64,000 bases of DNA from Gigaspora margarita (Eukaryota > Glomeromycota > Glomeromycetes > Diversisporales > Gigasporaceae): positions 101,569-165,568 of the forward strand of contig WTPW01000560.1 in NCBI GenBank assembly GCA_009809945.1, given 5' to 3'. The notes under the pieces are model-generated. The model was given only the letters and a program-made list of their open reading frames with translations. It was not told where the DNA came from and searched no databases. The position numbers and the translations under genes were made by a program. Positions 22,165 to 34,423 of this stretch are shown here, piece after piece. Each line of letters opens with the position of its first letter. Within the stretch, counting starts at the first letter, position 1.

Positions 22165-24170
22165 TTAATATCCCTTGAAATTGAATACGAATGAATAAAC
22201 AACGTTAAGAACCGATATTAATTTCATTCCCGTGACAGTTCAAATACTATCGAGCTTTAAACAAAAAAACTTGTAATGAGTGTAAATGAGTAGCATCCTT
22301 GCCATCTTGCTATTTTAGTAATAAGGTCTAATAATAATTATCACAAATGTATCTGGAGAGTTTTTTTGTGGAATTCGTTGATCAAATTCCGTTTCGAACA
22401 CAATTCCTCCATGATATTATCGCTCGTAATTCCCTTTTTTTCAATTCTATCGATCAGAATAAACATAGATAACATAATTAACAGCATAATTATGCAAGGT
22501 GAAATCCGTAGTAGTTTCTCTCGATTTAATTAACTTTTTATCGTCTTGTTCCCCCCATGATTTTTTCAATTCGAAAAATTTGCAGTTTTTTCCACATCAA
22601 ATAATTCTTTTGTCGGTAAATATAATTTTTCCGAAAAATGTTTCATGATCTTTGTTGTTATGTTCACATATTCTCCTTTTTTTTCGAATCGCATGACATA
22701 ACATTTTTATTATATTGTATAAAAATGCATGAGCAAAATTAACTTCATAATATTTTACTCGCTGCATATACGTGAATCGTCCCAAAATACAGTTATATAT
22801 AATTGACAAGGTATTATCGCCGTGGCTGCGGCTCATGGAACTGCTCTTTTGCCTGGTCAGATTCTATATACGTAAATACTTAAAAAAAAATAAAAAGTTA
22901 GAAATATTTTATATAAAACATACACCTTGATTTTAAATTAACCATAAAAAAATATACTATGAAAAATTTTTAAGAGATTTATCGACCTGATTATATATCG
23001 ATTAGTTAGTAAGAAAACATTATGGAACAAAAGAAAATTCATATACGGATTAATCAATTCCTGCTTTAATTTCATCTTACATTATACAGTACTTAGGTAT
23101 CTGGGCACAACAAGCGATCTACGTGTACAGTACCCGGTAGATCGTATACGTAAACACCGAAACCGTTAAGGAAATTAATCCACAATAATCAGATGAAACT
23201 GAACGCATAAACACGAAGAATTATACCAAGAAAAGAATTCGAATATTAGTATAGCAGTCAGATAGTTGGTCTAGATTTTATTGAAGTTTATGTTCTGAAA
23301 AACTTATAGTAACTTCGAAAGTATTTAAACAGTAATTTTAGACTTTACGAATCTGTGTGTTGGATTCGATAAAATTATAATCCCACAGATGCAATACCTT
23401 CGAAATTAAATATTTAAACCCAGAAATAATTAATGAATACTACTATCGAAATTGTATTATTATTGATAGCTTTAACTATTTACTGTATACCTCTTGTAAT
23501 TATTACTTTGATAGTAGTAAACCATTTGACATCGACACCATAGTTTATTTCAATCTAGCATACATACGTTATATTTATTATATCGTTATATTTTCATATT
23601 TAATCAAAGTAGTATATTTATCTGTAACCACTGTAACAATATTGAATTTATTAAATAAATCCGAAATTATAAATCATAATACTTTGTATAATGAAGAGTA
23701 ATTTGTTGGTTTACACTCACATATATATTAAGAACTAGCTGCCCTTGAGAAACTATTATACTATACAGAGAAGAAGGACTTACTGCCCAAAGAAAATTAA
23801 ATACAGCATTATATACTGATATCAAGTCATGCACTACAAGGTGAAACAAATAAAAGCTGCAATGCCATAAAGAATATTCAGAAATACCTAAATGAGAATA
23901 TATAACATATTGATTAAATAATAATTATAACCAGATCTCTATATAATCACCAAGCTGGATACACTCTATTCCAGTGATTGTATAGAGGCGTGATTGTAAA
24001 AATTTAACCTCTATATATCATAATTATATTAAAAACTGTATGTAGTGATTATAAACCTTATACTGTAATTCTATTATAACTCGTGCTATACTGGTAGTTA
24101 ATTTAAATTTGAACAGATTGCTTTAAGATTCAAATTGTGTTTATTGCAATTTTAGTTAGATATATTAATT

Positions 24171-24701
24171 TTTTTTTATTCTTCAACAGTTGCACTGAAC
24201 TACCTTTTGACAGATTATACACTATCAAACCCAATTGGGCTTGTTCATCAATGTTCCACCAACAGAGCCTAACAAATCTCCAGCTTGTTCTTAACCGCCC
24301 AAACATGGTTCTATAACTGCCCAGAATTGACCTGTCTGCACCAATACTAGAGTGCTGAGGATCTTTGTAGGGTCTATCTGACTCTACTGCGCCATAAGTT
24401 TGTAAAGTATCTACTCAATCCAGACACTACATTTTATGGCTTTGGTTATTCCAAATTGGGGTCCTGGTACAACCCACTTCATAGCCGCAAATTCTCAAAC
24501 AACAGTTGATAGTACATATAGTGCTGCCATCACAGGTTCATATTTCAAGCCATTTTTGGAATACTGCCACAATCTAGCCTGTATCTCAAGCCACTATCTT
24601 CTTATTAGCTTTATTATTTTCACCTTTGGGAGGAATTGAACTAGCAATCTTGCTATTTGTATCCTCAGAGCGTAACCACTATACTATTAACCCAGAGATC
24701 T
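24171..24701 (-). mobile_element. tRNA-derived SINE, minus strand
   Basis: Read on the minus strand, the head contains box A TAGTATAGTGG (24,676-24,686) and box B AGTTCAATTCC (24,632-24,642) at tRNA-like spacing, followed by a unique body and an A-rich tail (the T-run at 24,171-24,177). The direct repeats AGATATATTAATT (24,158-24,170) and AGATTCATTAATT (24,702-24,714) match in 11 of 13. The stems of a tRNA do not pair well, so it is a SINE head, not a tRNA gene. Open frames inside are incidental. Confidence 0.75.
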
Positions 24702-25235
24702 AGATTCATTAATTCAATTTTATTGAATTTTTTATTTAATATTTATTTAATAGTATCAGGTTCACTTAGTTTAATTAACTCATCAATAATTACTTCACAG
24801 AAAGTTTAATTTATAGAAAATTAATTTTAGACAAGGTTATTTTGCAATTAACTAATTCACAGACAATTCTGTTTTATAAAAAAGAATTTTACCAAAAGCT
24901 AATTTCACAGGCAAATTAATTCTAATCATTGTTGCTATAGTTAAATTTAGATTTAAACTTGGTGCAATTTATAAAAAAATTGTTAGTACAATATATTGAA
25001 TTAATTATCTGTAAAATAACCTTGTCTATAAAATAATTATCTACAAACTAAGTTTTAACAAGTGTTTGTTAGTGAAATAATATGGATATAGAATTATTTA
25101 TTTATTATATATTAATTGTTTATTTTTATTTCAAAAGAATTAACAATATAATTGAACCCAAAAAATAATAAGTTTTAACTTCTTCAAAAATTAATTTATT
25201 ACAATATTAATTATAGGTATTATTTTATATGAATG

Positions 25236-25420
25236 GATCACTATAGCGACCCTATATAAATAGCCAATCAAAATTGAGCATGTGACTATAAAATATGTTG
25301 CTTATTATTGCCCAATAAAAATTTTTACAAACTTTTCAACTTTTATAATAAAAATACAAAAGAAAAATTTTTAACTCTAAATATAATTGGCTGTATATAT
25401 AAGGTCACTATAGAGACAAG
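25236..25420. mobile_element. MITE with CACTATAG ends
   Basis: The left end GATCACTATAGCGACCCTAT is mirrored by the right end ATAAGGTCACTATAGAGAC. The AGCCAATCAAA and ATTGGCT motifs are also inverted. The target duplication is unclear. Confidence 0.6.
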
Positions 25421-26100
25421 TCTTTATTGTATTTTTGCTATTAATTATAAGTTATATAGTTAATGGATATAGCAACCAATAATGGTTTTATTTGGCAGGC
25501 AAAAGATCTGAAGAACTACAGAATAATTATTTTTACATAACAATTAAAAAAGCATCTGGCTTTGAATTTAATATTCAATCTAAACTATGAAAGGGCTCAG
25601 GTTGCAAGTGCTTTAAATTTAAAGCCAAATGCACTGTTATTGAATATTAAATATCCAGTAACAGAGTTTTTTCTTTTTCTTTATAACAAATAAATTACTT
25701 AAGCTTAATCAAGTCTATTTGGTATATAAATAGTACTTTTACAATCTATATTTATCAAATTTTTTTAAAATTTTAAGGCTATTTGGTAAAAGAGAGCATT
25801 TTATTTAGATTAAATGATATTTATTACATTAATGAGAGTACATCTAGCTATATGTGCACTTTTGGTACCTAATTTAAGTAGTCCACCCAGAAATTCTATA
25901 CTAGCTGCTATACCTGCAACCCAACCATGGGAATTGTCTATTTAAATCCTCTAATTAATGATTTCTACTACTGCCACAGATATCCAATATATATATTTTC
26001 AAAATGTAGCCTTTTCCAAATATGCTTACTTATTAGAGGACTACTTTACTCCTCTAGAACAGCCAATAGATCTATAGTCATATTCCCATTTTATGACTAT

Positions 26101-26273
26101 TACAGTCTACTCCTGCAATAGTCACATTTTCTTGAAACTATATACCAATCATTTGCAGTAATATAAAATTAACTCTCGTTATAATCACATGATGTGACTA
26201 TTATTATGTTTCTCTCGCTATAGTCACATCAAGTTTCTGCCAGACTGTGTGACTATAGCGGGAGTAGACTGTA
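26101..26273. mobile_element. TA-flanked MITE, F1-related
   Basis: The ends CAGTCTACTCCTGCAATAGT and CTATAGCGGGAGTAGACTG are inverted with TA outside. The CYGCAATAGTCACAT block relates it to F1, though the outermost bases differ. Confidence 0.8.
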
Positions 26274-26363
26274 CTTGGATTTTTAGTAATTGCTATATTT
26301 GCATTATACCAATACTTGTAGTCAGAGTTTTACCTTAAACTGCTAGATTACATTCTTTGTCCT

Positions 26364-27002
26364 TATCCCTTAGATTGTAACATAGGCAAATTTGGCTGCG
26401 TATTTTAAAAATTTTAAAAAAATTTTAATAAAATTTTAAATATTGATTTTAGCTATACCTTTTCTAAGTAAAAAATATTCTTTGAGTTTTGTTTTAGTAA
26501 CTTTGTTATAAAATTTTTTTAAAATTATTAGAAAACTTTCTTGTATTAGCATTTTTACTATTAAAATTTTTCTTTAGATTTTCTTAAATTTTATATGTTC
26601 CCGTCTATAAAAAAAACTTTTGCTTCTAATACAAGTCTTGATTTTTACAAATAAATCATTAAAGTTGCAATAATAAAAGTTATNATCCTTTATATAAACT
26701 ACAATATTGTCTTAAGAACTATAGCTTTAAAACTAAAACTAAATAAGATTACAGAGAAATTGTGATAAAATTTTTTAAAAACTTTTTTCTTAAAGATATC
26801 TATTTTTAGCTTATATATAACTTAAAATTTTTTTCTTATAATATAAAAACTAATTTTGCAAAAAAGTAATCCTTATTTTCAAATATAATTGTACAAAGTT
26901 TTATTTAATTATCTTGATATTTAAAAAAAGTAAATTAGAGCAAAAAAAGTGCAAAAACGCAGGCAAATTTGCCTGTGTTCTACTACAATCTAAGGGATAA
27001 GG
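26364..27002. mobile_element. MITE with CCTTATCCCTTAGATTGTA ends
   Basis: The left end CCTTATCCCTTAGATTGTA is the inverse of the right end TACAATCTAAGGGATAAGG. The inner GCAAATTTG motifs are also inverted. The flanks share TTTGT, a possible 5-bp duplication. One unknown base sits at 26,684. No coding frame is seen. Confidence 0.7.
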
Positions 27003-27252
27003 TTTGTTCAGATCTTGGGCACTAACCTTCTTGGTAGTGCTCTTAAGGTTAGATCATCTTCTCCCTCCTTATTCAGAACTTTTCAAATGGGGTTCTGTTT
27101 TTTTGATTTTCTGGATTTGTTAGTATAACTGGTACACTATTACATCTGAAAGCTCCTATTCTTAAATAGTGAAACCAGGATTATAGGTTCTTTCTACTCA
27201 ATCAATATGAGCTATAGTTACCAAATACAGGTCTATTATTTTGAAGTATTAC

Positions 27253-27345
27253 TAGTAGGATTTGAAACCTCAACCTGCTGCTTGTGAAGTGACAACATGG
27301 CAACTTCTCTATATCACCATACCCTTATCTACATTTATCATTAAA
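27253..27345 (-). repeat. tRNA-like SINE head, minus strand
   Basis: On the minus strand, TATAGAGAAGTTGCC (27,301-27,312 carries box A) and GGTTTCAAATCC (27,258-27,269, box B) lie at tRNA-like spacing. The head resembles that of the element at 38,131: both have ATAGMGAAGTTG, then GTTGTCAC, then a box B preceded by CAGGT. The body cannot be delimited because a MITE interrupts the downstream side. Confidence 0.55.
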
Positions 27346-27769
27346 AAAACAAAATAATATAAATAAAATATTCAATTATAAAAAATTTCAATTTTAAGAT
27401 ATTTTATATATAAAATTAGAATGATTATTAAATTAATAAATTAAATAATAATTTTGATCACATATGAAATTTATTATATAAGGATTTTTTATATATTTTT
27501 TTAACAATTTTAGAAAATTCAAAAAATTACTTTCAAAATTATTTTTTTTATTAATCAAATAATTTATTTTTTTATTTATTAAACAAATTATTAAACAGTT
27601 TATTTATTTTTATTAAAGAAATTATTAAATAGTTTATTTGCTTCTATTCACCAAATATTATCTGTTTTTTACTATTTTGCTCACAAACATTTCTTTTATT
27701 TCTTTTTTGAACAGTTAAGTTCTTATTAAATAAAATATTTGCATATAAACCAAATTTATAAAATTGCTA

Positions 27770-28260
27770 ATAACTTTTAATTATAAACTGTTTTAAATGA
27801 TTTTGCTACAAAAATATTAGTTTCAATAAGACAATTCTAATGTAAAATCTGATCATAGGGCTCTAAATTATCAAAATTTTGTATTATTTTATTAATAAAT
27901 TTTAAATTACCTTTATTATAATATTAAATAACTTTTAATTCATTTGAAATAATTTTATTAGCAAAATGTTTGTCTTGGTTAAATGATTCCAACAAGTCTA
28001 AAATAATCAAAATCAAAATTATGGATTCCTGTAATCATTAAGAATTAGTAAAACTTCTTATTAATAAATCTAATATTTTTTGTATAAAAACCTATTAGAT
28101 TTTTTGATAAGTACTTTTTATTGATTCTTACTAATCACAAGAACCTATGATTGGATTTTGAAAATTTTAGACTTGTTGGAATTATTTTATTAAGTTGAAC
28201 ATTTTGGTAGTAAAATATTTAAAACAAATTAATAAATCAAAAGTTATTTGATATCAAAGA
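27770..28260. repeat. Palindromic dispersed repeat, family F9
   Basis: It holds AATAACTTTTAATTYATTTG and ACATTTTGGTAGTAAAATAT blocks in both orientations. The same pair recurs at 29,660-29,785, 47,165-47,960 and 50,085-50,330. Its right part was split by the retroelement at 28,310-29,644. Confidence 0.6.
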
Positions 28261-28309
28261 TATTTATATAGTAATTTAAAATTTATTAATAAAATAACAC
28301 AAGATCCAA

Positions 28310-29644
28310 TACTACATAGGGAATTAAACTCTTTTTAACAATTTCTCATACCAACTTTTTCGAAATGCTAACTTATGAAAACTTTGTAGTTAGTATACTT
28401 TATATAACAAAACTTTATTAAAGAGCAACTTGTATACAGAGTTTTAGATTATATGTTGAATTGGATTGAAATAGAGTTCAAAAAACCTTTTATTATAGGT
28501 TTGGCTCTTTGAGTAGAAGATTCCATTACTATAGAAGTTGTAGTAGAGCAACAACTTTGAAGTTTTTTGTTAAAAGTTGTAAAAGTCTTGGCAATACATA
28601 CTTTTGGTCAATTATATTATTCTACAAAGCATAAATCTTATGCTCCTTTCAAGTTTAGTATCTTTAATATTTCTTTTTGAGCTTTTCAAAATTTTACCAA
28701 AAAGTAGAAAATTTAGCTTACTCCTTTTAAAAGATCAGCATAATTTACTCTATCCAAATCTGAAAAAGTGCCTATCTAATTGGAATTAATTATAAGTAAG
28801 TTTTGGGTTTTATGAAACATGAGAAGTAGTTTGAAAAAAAAATTCTAAAATAAAATTTCTTTCTATAAGGTTTTTTTAGATAAGTTTCTTTTCTTTTATA
28901 TACATATGGGTCTTTGCTTTGAAAATGACCTTATGGGACTATATAGATCTTATAAATAAAAATTAAAATTTCTAGCCACCCAGTAATCCAATCCAAATAA
29001 ACTTTTTTTTATTTTGTAGAGCTTAGTGAGTTTTACAAAATAAAAAAAGTTTATTTGAATTGGATTACTGGATGGCTAGAAACTTTAATTTTTATTCATA
29101 AGATCTACATAGTCCCGTAAGGTTATTTTCAAGGCAAAAATCCTATATAATATTTAGGCTGAGCATTTCTTTGTGTAGTATAATATAATTTTTACTTTTT
29201 ACTTTTTGTCTTCAATACTATTTATAGTATAGTTTTTGTCTTTATCTTTTTTATCTTTTGTCATTTTTCTTTGTTGAAATTTTTTTTAATCTTATTTAGA
29301 TTGTATAGTTTTTCTTTCAATTTTTTTTTATCCTTTATATTTTCTTGTTAGTTTGTTTTCTTATAGTTGATATTGAAAATTAGTATTTAATAACCCACAA
29401 TTCACATAGGTGAAAGAGATTAGAAGGTAAATTCTATATTTTTAATGGTGTTAATACTGTTGAGTTGACTTTCAGAAGATTGGTGCAATTGGTTTTATTT
29501 GGGTACTTATAGAAGCAGCTTAGTAATATTAGATTTATATAATATGAATATAGTATAAATAATTTCTTTTAATTGTATACAATAGTTATTATAGCTAAAC
29601 TCTAGTGAGACTATCAAAAAATAAAAAAAATAAAAAACAAAAAA
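28310..29644 (+). mobile_element. Non-autonomous LINE-like retroelement, copy 1
   Basis: AACACAAGATCCAA flanks the element on both sides (28,296-28,309 and 29,645-29,658), a 14-bp duplication of LINE type. The 3' end is A-rich. The body matches the copies at 36,017 and 45,041, all beginning near AACTCTTTCTGAC. No coding frame survives. A foldback at 28,908-29,143 interrupts it, as comparison with copy 2 shows. Confidence 0.8.
28908..29143. mobile_element. 236-bp foldback nested in retroelement copy 1
   Basis: The arms GGGTCTTTGCTTTGAAAATG and TTATTTTCAAGGCAAAAATCC lead to a nearly perfect hairpin around GTAGAGCTTAGTGAG. It is absent from the homologous position in copy 2, which has only TTTATGTATATATAATACT. 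Confidence 0.8.
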
Positions 29645-29659
29645 AACACAAGATCCAAC

Positions 29660-30470
29660 AATTTTAGAATTCTATAAACAGATTTTAACAATTTTAAGCT
29701 TACTAGAATTATTTTATTAAAACAAATATTTTGGTAACAAAATCATTTAAAATAGATCTATAGATTAAAAGTTAGAAAAAATATGCTTGTCACTGATAGT
29801 AATAGTAACCAGATTAGGGTTAGGGTTAGATTTAGAGTTAGAAGAAGGTTTATTATATAATAAAACACCTCAAGAAGCATTTTTAGCTAGAAAAAAATAT
29901 TGGATTTATAGGCACAATTTGAAGTTAGTACAATTTGTAATTTTTGAATTTTTTTGTCATACCTAATCTAGCAATTTGATTGGCTCAGAACTGTAACCAC
30001 AGTTACAAATAAATTTGCCCTAAAAGTTATTAGCAATTTCATAAATTGGTCTGTATAGTTTGACACCTGAAGATAAAACTTTGCTTTTTTAGTTTCAAGA
30101 TTCATATTTGTATAATATTTAAGATTATATTTGTTAAAAACTCTTAATCTGTTGTTAATAAATAACTATATAATAAATTTAATATTTACAAATTTATATA
30201 GTAAAAAAACAAGTATATTAGAAAAATAAATATACTAATAATCTCTGATATTTTCTAAAATTATTAAATAATTGCAGAATTTTTAAAAGAAATCTGCAAA
30301 AATTTATAAAAAATTTAAATTTTAAGATTTTTGCAGATTTTTATTTATAAATCTGTACAATTATTCAGAAAGTTGTAAGCTTTGCATATTAGCAAAGATT
30401 AATTAAATAGATCACTCAGATTTTTTTTTGTTTTGATTATTTTTATTATTTTTATTTGTTAGATCTTTTT
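29660..30470. other. Gene-free AT-rich stretch
   Basis: It starts with an F9 repeat half (29,660-29,785). A short TTAGGGTTAGGG-like tract follows at about 29,813-29,830. The rest shows no gene. Confidence 0.45.
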
Positions 30471-31620
30471 TTGGTGCTTTTCATTATTGATGATATTTAT
30501 TACTAGTATTGTTAGTTAGTACTTTGATTCCTTTTGGTGTGTTTTGTTACAATAATCATACGTTGCAATAGAATTCTAAGTTGATTCAATTGGTAATTTT
30601 AATTTCATTTAAATAGATTTAATAGAACCCAAACATCTCTAATATAGATCATAACTGGATTTTGGCCAATTTTGGCCCAATTTGCTATAAATGACAAAAT
30701 ACATTTTTTAAATAACTTTTGATCTAGTAATCAGAATTAAATGAACTTTTTTTTATTAGATGCGTCTCATTAAGAGCTTTATTTTAAAAAAAGTTTATTC
30801 AAATTGGACTACTAGATGCCAAGAAAAATTGCCAAAAACTGTTTTTTGCTTTTCAAATTTTAGGGGTTTTTGCTGAAAAAATAAAGTATGATCTCTGTAT
30901 TAGATGTCCAAGATCCTGATTTAATATTAAAAATTTGCTTGTATTTTTTTTATTTTTTTATTTTATTTATTCTTCTAACTTTAACACTTACTTTTTTTTA
31001 GATTTTTTAAGAGGAGTAACAAAAATCAGATGAGTTTTTAGAAGAAAAGGGGGTAAAAAATGTTAAAATTATATATAAAAACCTGACCAAATCTATATTA
31101 AAGAGAGAAGAGGGGAAGTAGATCTCTAATAAAAAATAATCAGATAATTAATGATATAGCACTAAGCAAAAATTTGTTGCTATTCGTTATTGGTGTTCAT
31201 CGCTAATATTGTTAGTTAACATTTTTGTTTACTTTGGTGTATCTTTTATTACTAGCATTTTTAGTTTAGTGTTTTTTTTTGTTTATTTATTTTTTGGGAT
31301 TTTTTGATAAATGTTTTTTTGGGGCTTTTCATATTGGTATTTTTGTTTGTATTGTTGGTCGATACTTTCATTCATTTTAGTGCATCTTTTTATCATTAGT
31401 ATTCTTGATTCTGTTTTTTTTTTCTTTGTTTTTTTTTATTGTAGTACTAACTATTGCATTTTCTTTGTTTTAGATTTAAGTAATGATTTTGGTACTTTTC
31501 ATATTGGTGTTTGTCTCTAGTATATTTGGTGATTTCAGTATTGTACTTTACTAGTACTTTTTGTTGCTAGTATTTTTATTGTTTATCATCTTTCAATTTG
31601 TTTGATTAACTTTCATATTT
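30470..31620 (+). repeat. Degenerate tandem array, T-rich, unit about 100-130 bp
   Basis: GGTGCTTTTCATATTGG, TTACTAGTATTGTTAGTTAG and TTTTGGTGTATCTTTTATTA blocks recur in order near 30,470, 31,180, 31,320 and 31,490. The F7 MITE and the 31,025 repeat lie within. The small open frame at 31,311-31,520 is part of the array. Confidence 0.55.
30624..30917. mobile_element. hAT-like MITE, family F7, copy B
   Basis: Exact GATTTAAT lies on both sides (30,616-30,623 and 30,918-30,925). The left end AGAACCCAAACATCTCTAAT and right end TTAGATGTCCAAGATCCT are inverted. The internal hairpin around GCGTCTCATTAAGAGC matches copies A and C. Confidence 0.88.
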
Positions 31621-32320
31621 TTTTTTATTTCTTTAGCTTCATCTATTTAGTTATTGGCTGGCATTTTTAGGTTCTTCAACTATAGAATAACTTTTCAAAA
31701 ATATACGTATTTGACTTTAATTGGATGCAAGCTAAGTATTTCATATGTTTTGTATTTTTTGGTATATCAAGTTATTAGAAAAAGTGGTACAAGATATAGT
31801 GGTAGCCAAATCAAAGTAACAACAGGTGTTTTTAGTAAAATAATAGCATGATTTAACAGAAAAATGTAAATTTATATTTTTTTTTGAAAAAATTTTTATT
31901 AAATTCAGGTTAGACAAAACATCCAACCAGATTTCTGTTATTGCCAAAAACAAATATAAATGTGTTCTATATAGAGAATGCAAAAATTATTAATTATATT
32001 ATTAAAATATATATGTAAATTCTTTAATATGTAAAAATTTAGCTAGCTTTTACTATTTAGTCAAGTATAAAGTAATTTATTTTTATTTGCGATCATACCA
32101 AGTGCACTAATATTTTTGAAATATTTCAATATTTTGTATAATATACAAATTATGTATTACAAGATCAAATTAGATTTTTGTTTATTTTTTTTTTCTTTTT
32201 GACAAGATGTTTGTTTATAATTAGATCTTATTTTATTTTTATTGTTTTTTTAGTTTCATTTTGTTTTTTGATTTTGTTTTTATTTATTTATTTTTTATTT
32301 TTTTTTATTTTATTTTGACA
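31620..32320. other. Gene-free AT-rich stretch
   Basis: An open stretch at 31,654-31,851 (65 codons) has no recognisable motif and I do not call it a gene. The rest is T-rich low-complexity sequence. Confidence 0.4.
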
Positions 32321-33190
32321 CTTTATAAAAATACCAACTCTAACTTCTCTGGTATTTTGCAAGAAATCTAATAACTTTTTAGTACTTTGTATAAGCCAAC
32401 TTAGCTTTGACACTTTGCAAGAACATACAACTAATTTATCTAGCAATTTCTAAATTTCTAAGAATACTTCTTTAGAGAAATAAAGATTTAGTTAGAGCTT
32501 TTGTTTGATGTTTTTTGTTCTTTTTTGTTGTTGTTTTTTTATTTTTTTATTTTTTTTTATTAATTTATTTTATTCTAGCACTTTGTGAAAAAATAAACCA
32601 GGCTTTTTTGATACTTTGCAAGCAAACTTAGACTTTTCTGGCTCTTTGCAAAAATACATTAAATGGTACTACAAAATTAAAATTGATTTTAGCAATTTCT
32701 GAATTTGCAAGATCATAAACTCTTACTTTATAGAAATAGAGAATTAGTGATTCATTTTTTTATTCATTTGCTTATATTTTTGTTTTTTTATTTGTTTTTT
32801 TTTACTTATTCTTTAATTTTTATTTTTTTTAATTATTCTGGCACTTTGCAAAAACCTTGATTTTAATGATTTTTAAAATTGCAAGACACAAACTCTAGAA
32901 ATTTGGTGCTTCATTTATTTTTTTTTAGTTTGTTTACATTTTTGTTTTGATTTGTTTTATTTTTACTTATTTCTTTAACTTTTATTTTATTTATTTATTT
33001 TGGCACTTTGTGAAAAAAACAATACAACTTTTCTAATACTTTATAAAAATACCAACTTTAACTTTTCTAGTACTCAGACTTTTTCATCACTTTACAAGAT
33101 ACAAGCTCTAACTTCTCTAACTCTTTGCAAGAACTCACCAGATTTTTCTAGCAATTTGCAAGAATACCAACCAAATCTTACTCCTAAAAA
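32320..33190 (+). repeat. CTTTGCAAG dispersed repeat array
   Basis: Short units of the form GGCACTTTGCAAAAATACCA followed by AACTTTTCTGG recur about fifteen times, separated by T-rich spacers. The same units in the opposite orientation form 51,040-51,880, 55,190-55,916 and 63,660-64,000. No coding frame is conserved. Confidence 0.65.
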
Positions 33191-33588
33191 ATAAAAATTT
33201 GTATAGTTTTTTTCATTTTTTTCTTTTTATTTTATTTTTTTTCAAATAAATAGTAATAAAAATAGTATTGTAAAAAAGTATAAAAATTAAAATATAATTT
33301 AATAAATAAATTAAAAAAATGTACATTTAATTTAAATATGTAATATAACTAGAACATGGATACCATTAGTGTCCAAAGCCAAAAATAATAATTAATAAAT
33401 ACAAGTTTACTTGGTGCATTAAGTTAGAATTAATTAGTAAAATTTTGTAAATTATAAGAGTTTATAGAATTTTATTAATAAAATTTTATAGAATCTTATA
33501 ATTCACAAATTTTTATTAATTAATTCTAACTTTATACCTTAAGTAAGACTCCAAACAATACTAATTGAGGTCATATTTGAAAAATAGC

Positions 33589-34423
33589 TATGGCCCAGTG
33601 CAAAAAGATATGTACCTCAAGCTCTAAAATCAATTTTATCTATATATAAAAGTTTTTTAATTTTGACAAGTTATTTATAATTTTTTTATTCCAAATAAAG
33701 TAGGTTCTGAGCTATCTTTTGATATATTTTTTGTTATTGTTTTATAAGTACTTTGTTAAGCAATAAATTTTCATAAAAATTCAATTAAATTAAAAAAAAA
33801 AATTTTTTTTTAAAAAATTAGATTTTAGGCATTATCGCAAGCTATATGCAGTGTAACGGGTTTGTACTACGCAAGCGCATAGCAATGCATATGCTAAATA
33901 CATGGTTAAAATTTTAGCTTAATTGGATCAGTAGTTGTCGAGAAATAAATTTTTAAAGTTTAATATTCAATTTACTATATAGTACAAAAGTTGTACAAAA
34001 TTATATAGTAATTTTTGTACAACTTTTGTACTATATAGTAAATTAAATATTAAACTTTAAAAATCTATTTCTCAACAACTACTAATCCAATTAAGCTAAA
34101 ATTTAATCATATATTTAGCATATGCATGGCAATGCACTTGCATAGTACAATCTCTTTACACTGCATATAGCTTGCGATAATGCCTAAAATCTAAATTTTT
34201 TTAAAAAAAATCTTTTTTTTTAATTTAATTGAATTTTTATAAAAATTTATTGCTCAACAAAGTACTTAAAAACAATAACAAAAAATATATTAAAAGATAG
34301 CTCAGAACTTACTTTATTTGAAATAAAAAATTTATAAATAACTTGTTAAAATTAAAAAACTTTTATATATAGATAAAATTAATTTTAGAGCTTGAGGTAC
34401 ACATCTTTTTGCACTGGGCCATA
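33589..34423. mobile_element. 835-bp giant palindrome (foldback)
   Basis: TATGGCCCAGTGCAAAAAGA on the left is answered by TCTTTTTGCACTGGGCCATA on the right. The arms stay complementary all the way to a centre near 34,006. GCTATATGCAGTG and CACTGCATATAGC mark the middle of each arm. No target duplication or coding frame was resolved. Confidence 0.8.

Larger units (their letters stand above)
19930..24150. other. Low-repeat intergenic region with small MITEs
   Basis: CpG and GC content appear higher than in the repeat tracts, suggesting older unique sequence. Minus-strand frames at 20,286-20,594 and 22,597-22,836 are open but show no recognisable domain. A 40-codon open stretch on the minus strand ending near 21,888 has protein-like composition, and the MITE at 22,003-22,164 lies just upstream of it. 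No full gene can be assembled by eye. Confidence 0.45.

Noticed and set aside
21888..22300. Possible small secreted protein on the minus strand interrupted by the MITE at 22,003
   Set aside because: A hydrophobic start-like segment and a downstream open stretch are in different frames even after the MITE is removed on paper.
22597..22836. 79-codon minus-strand frame in a CpG-richer patch
   Set aside because: No family match or splice structure that I can defend. It could be an exon relic, but the evidence is too thin.
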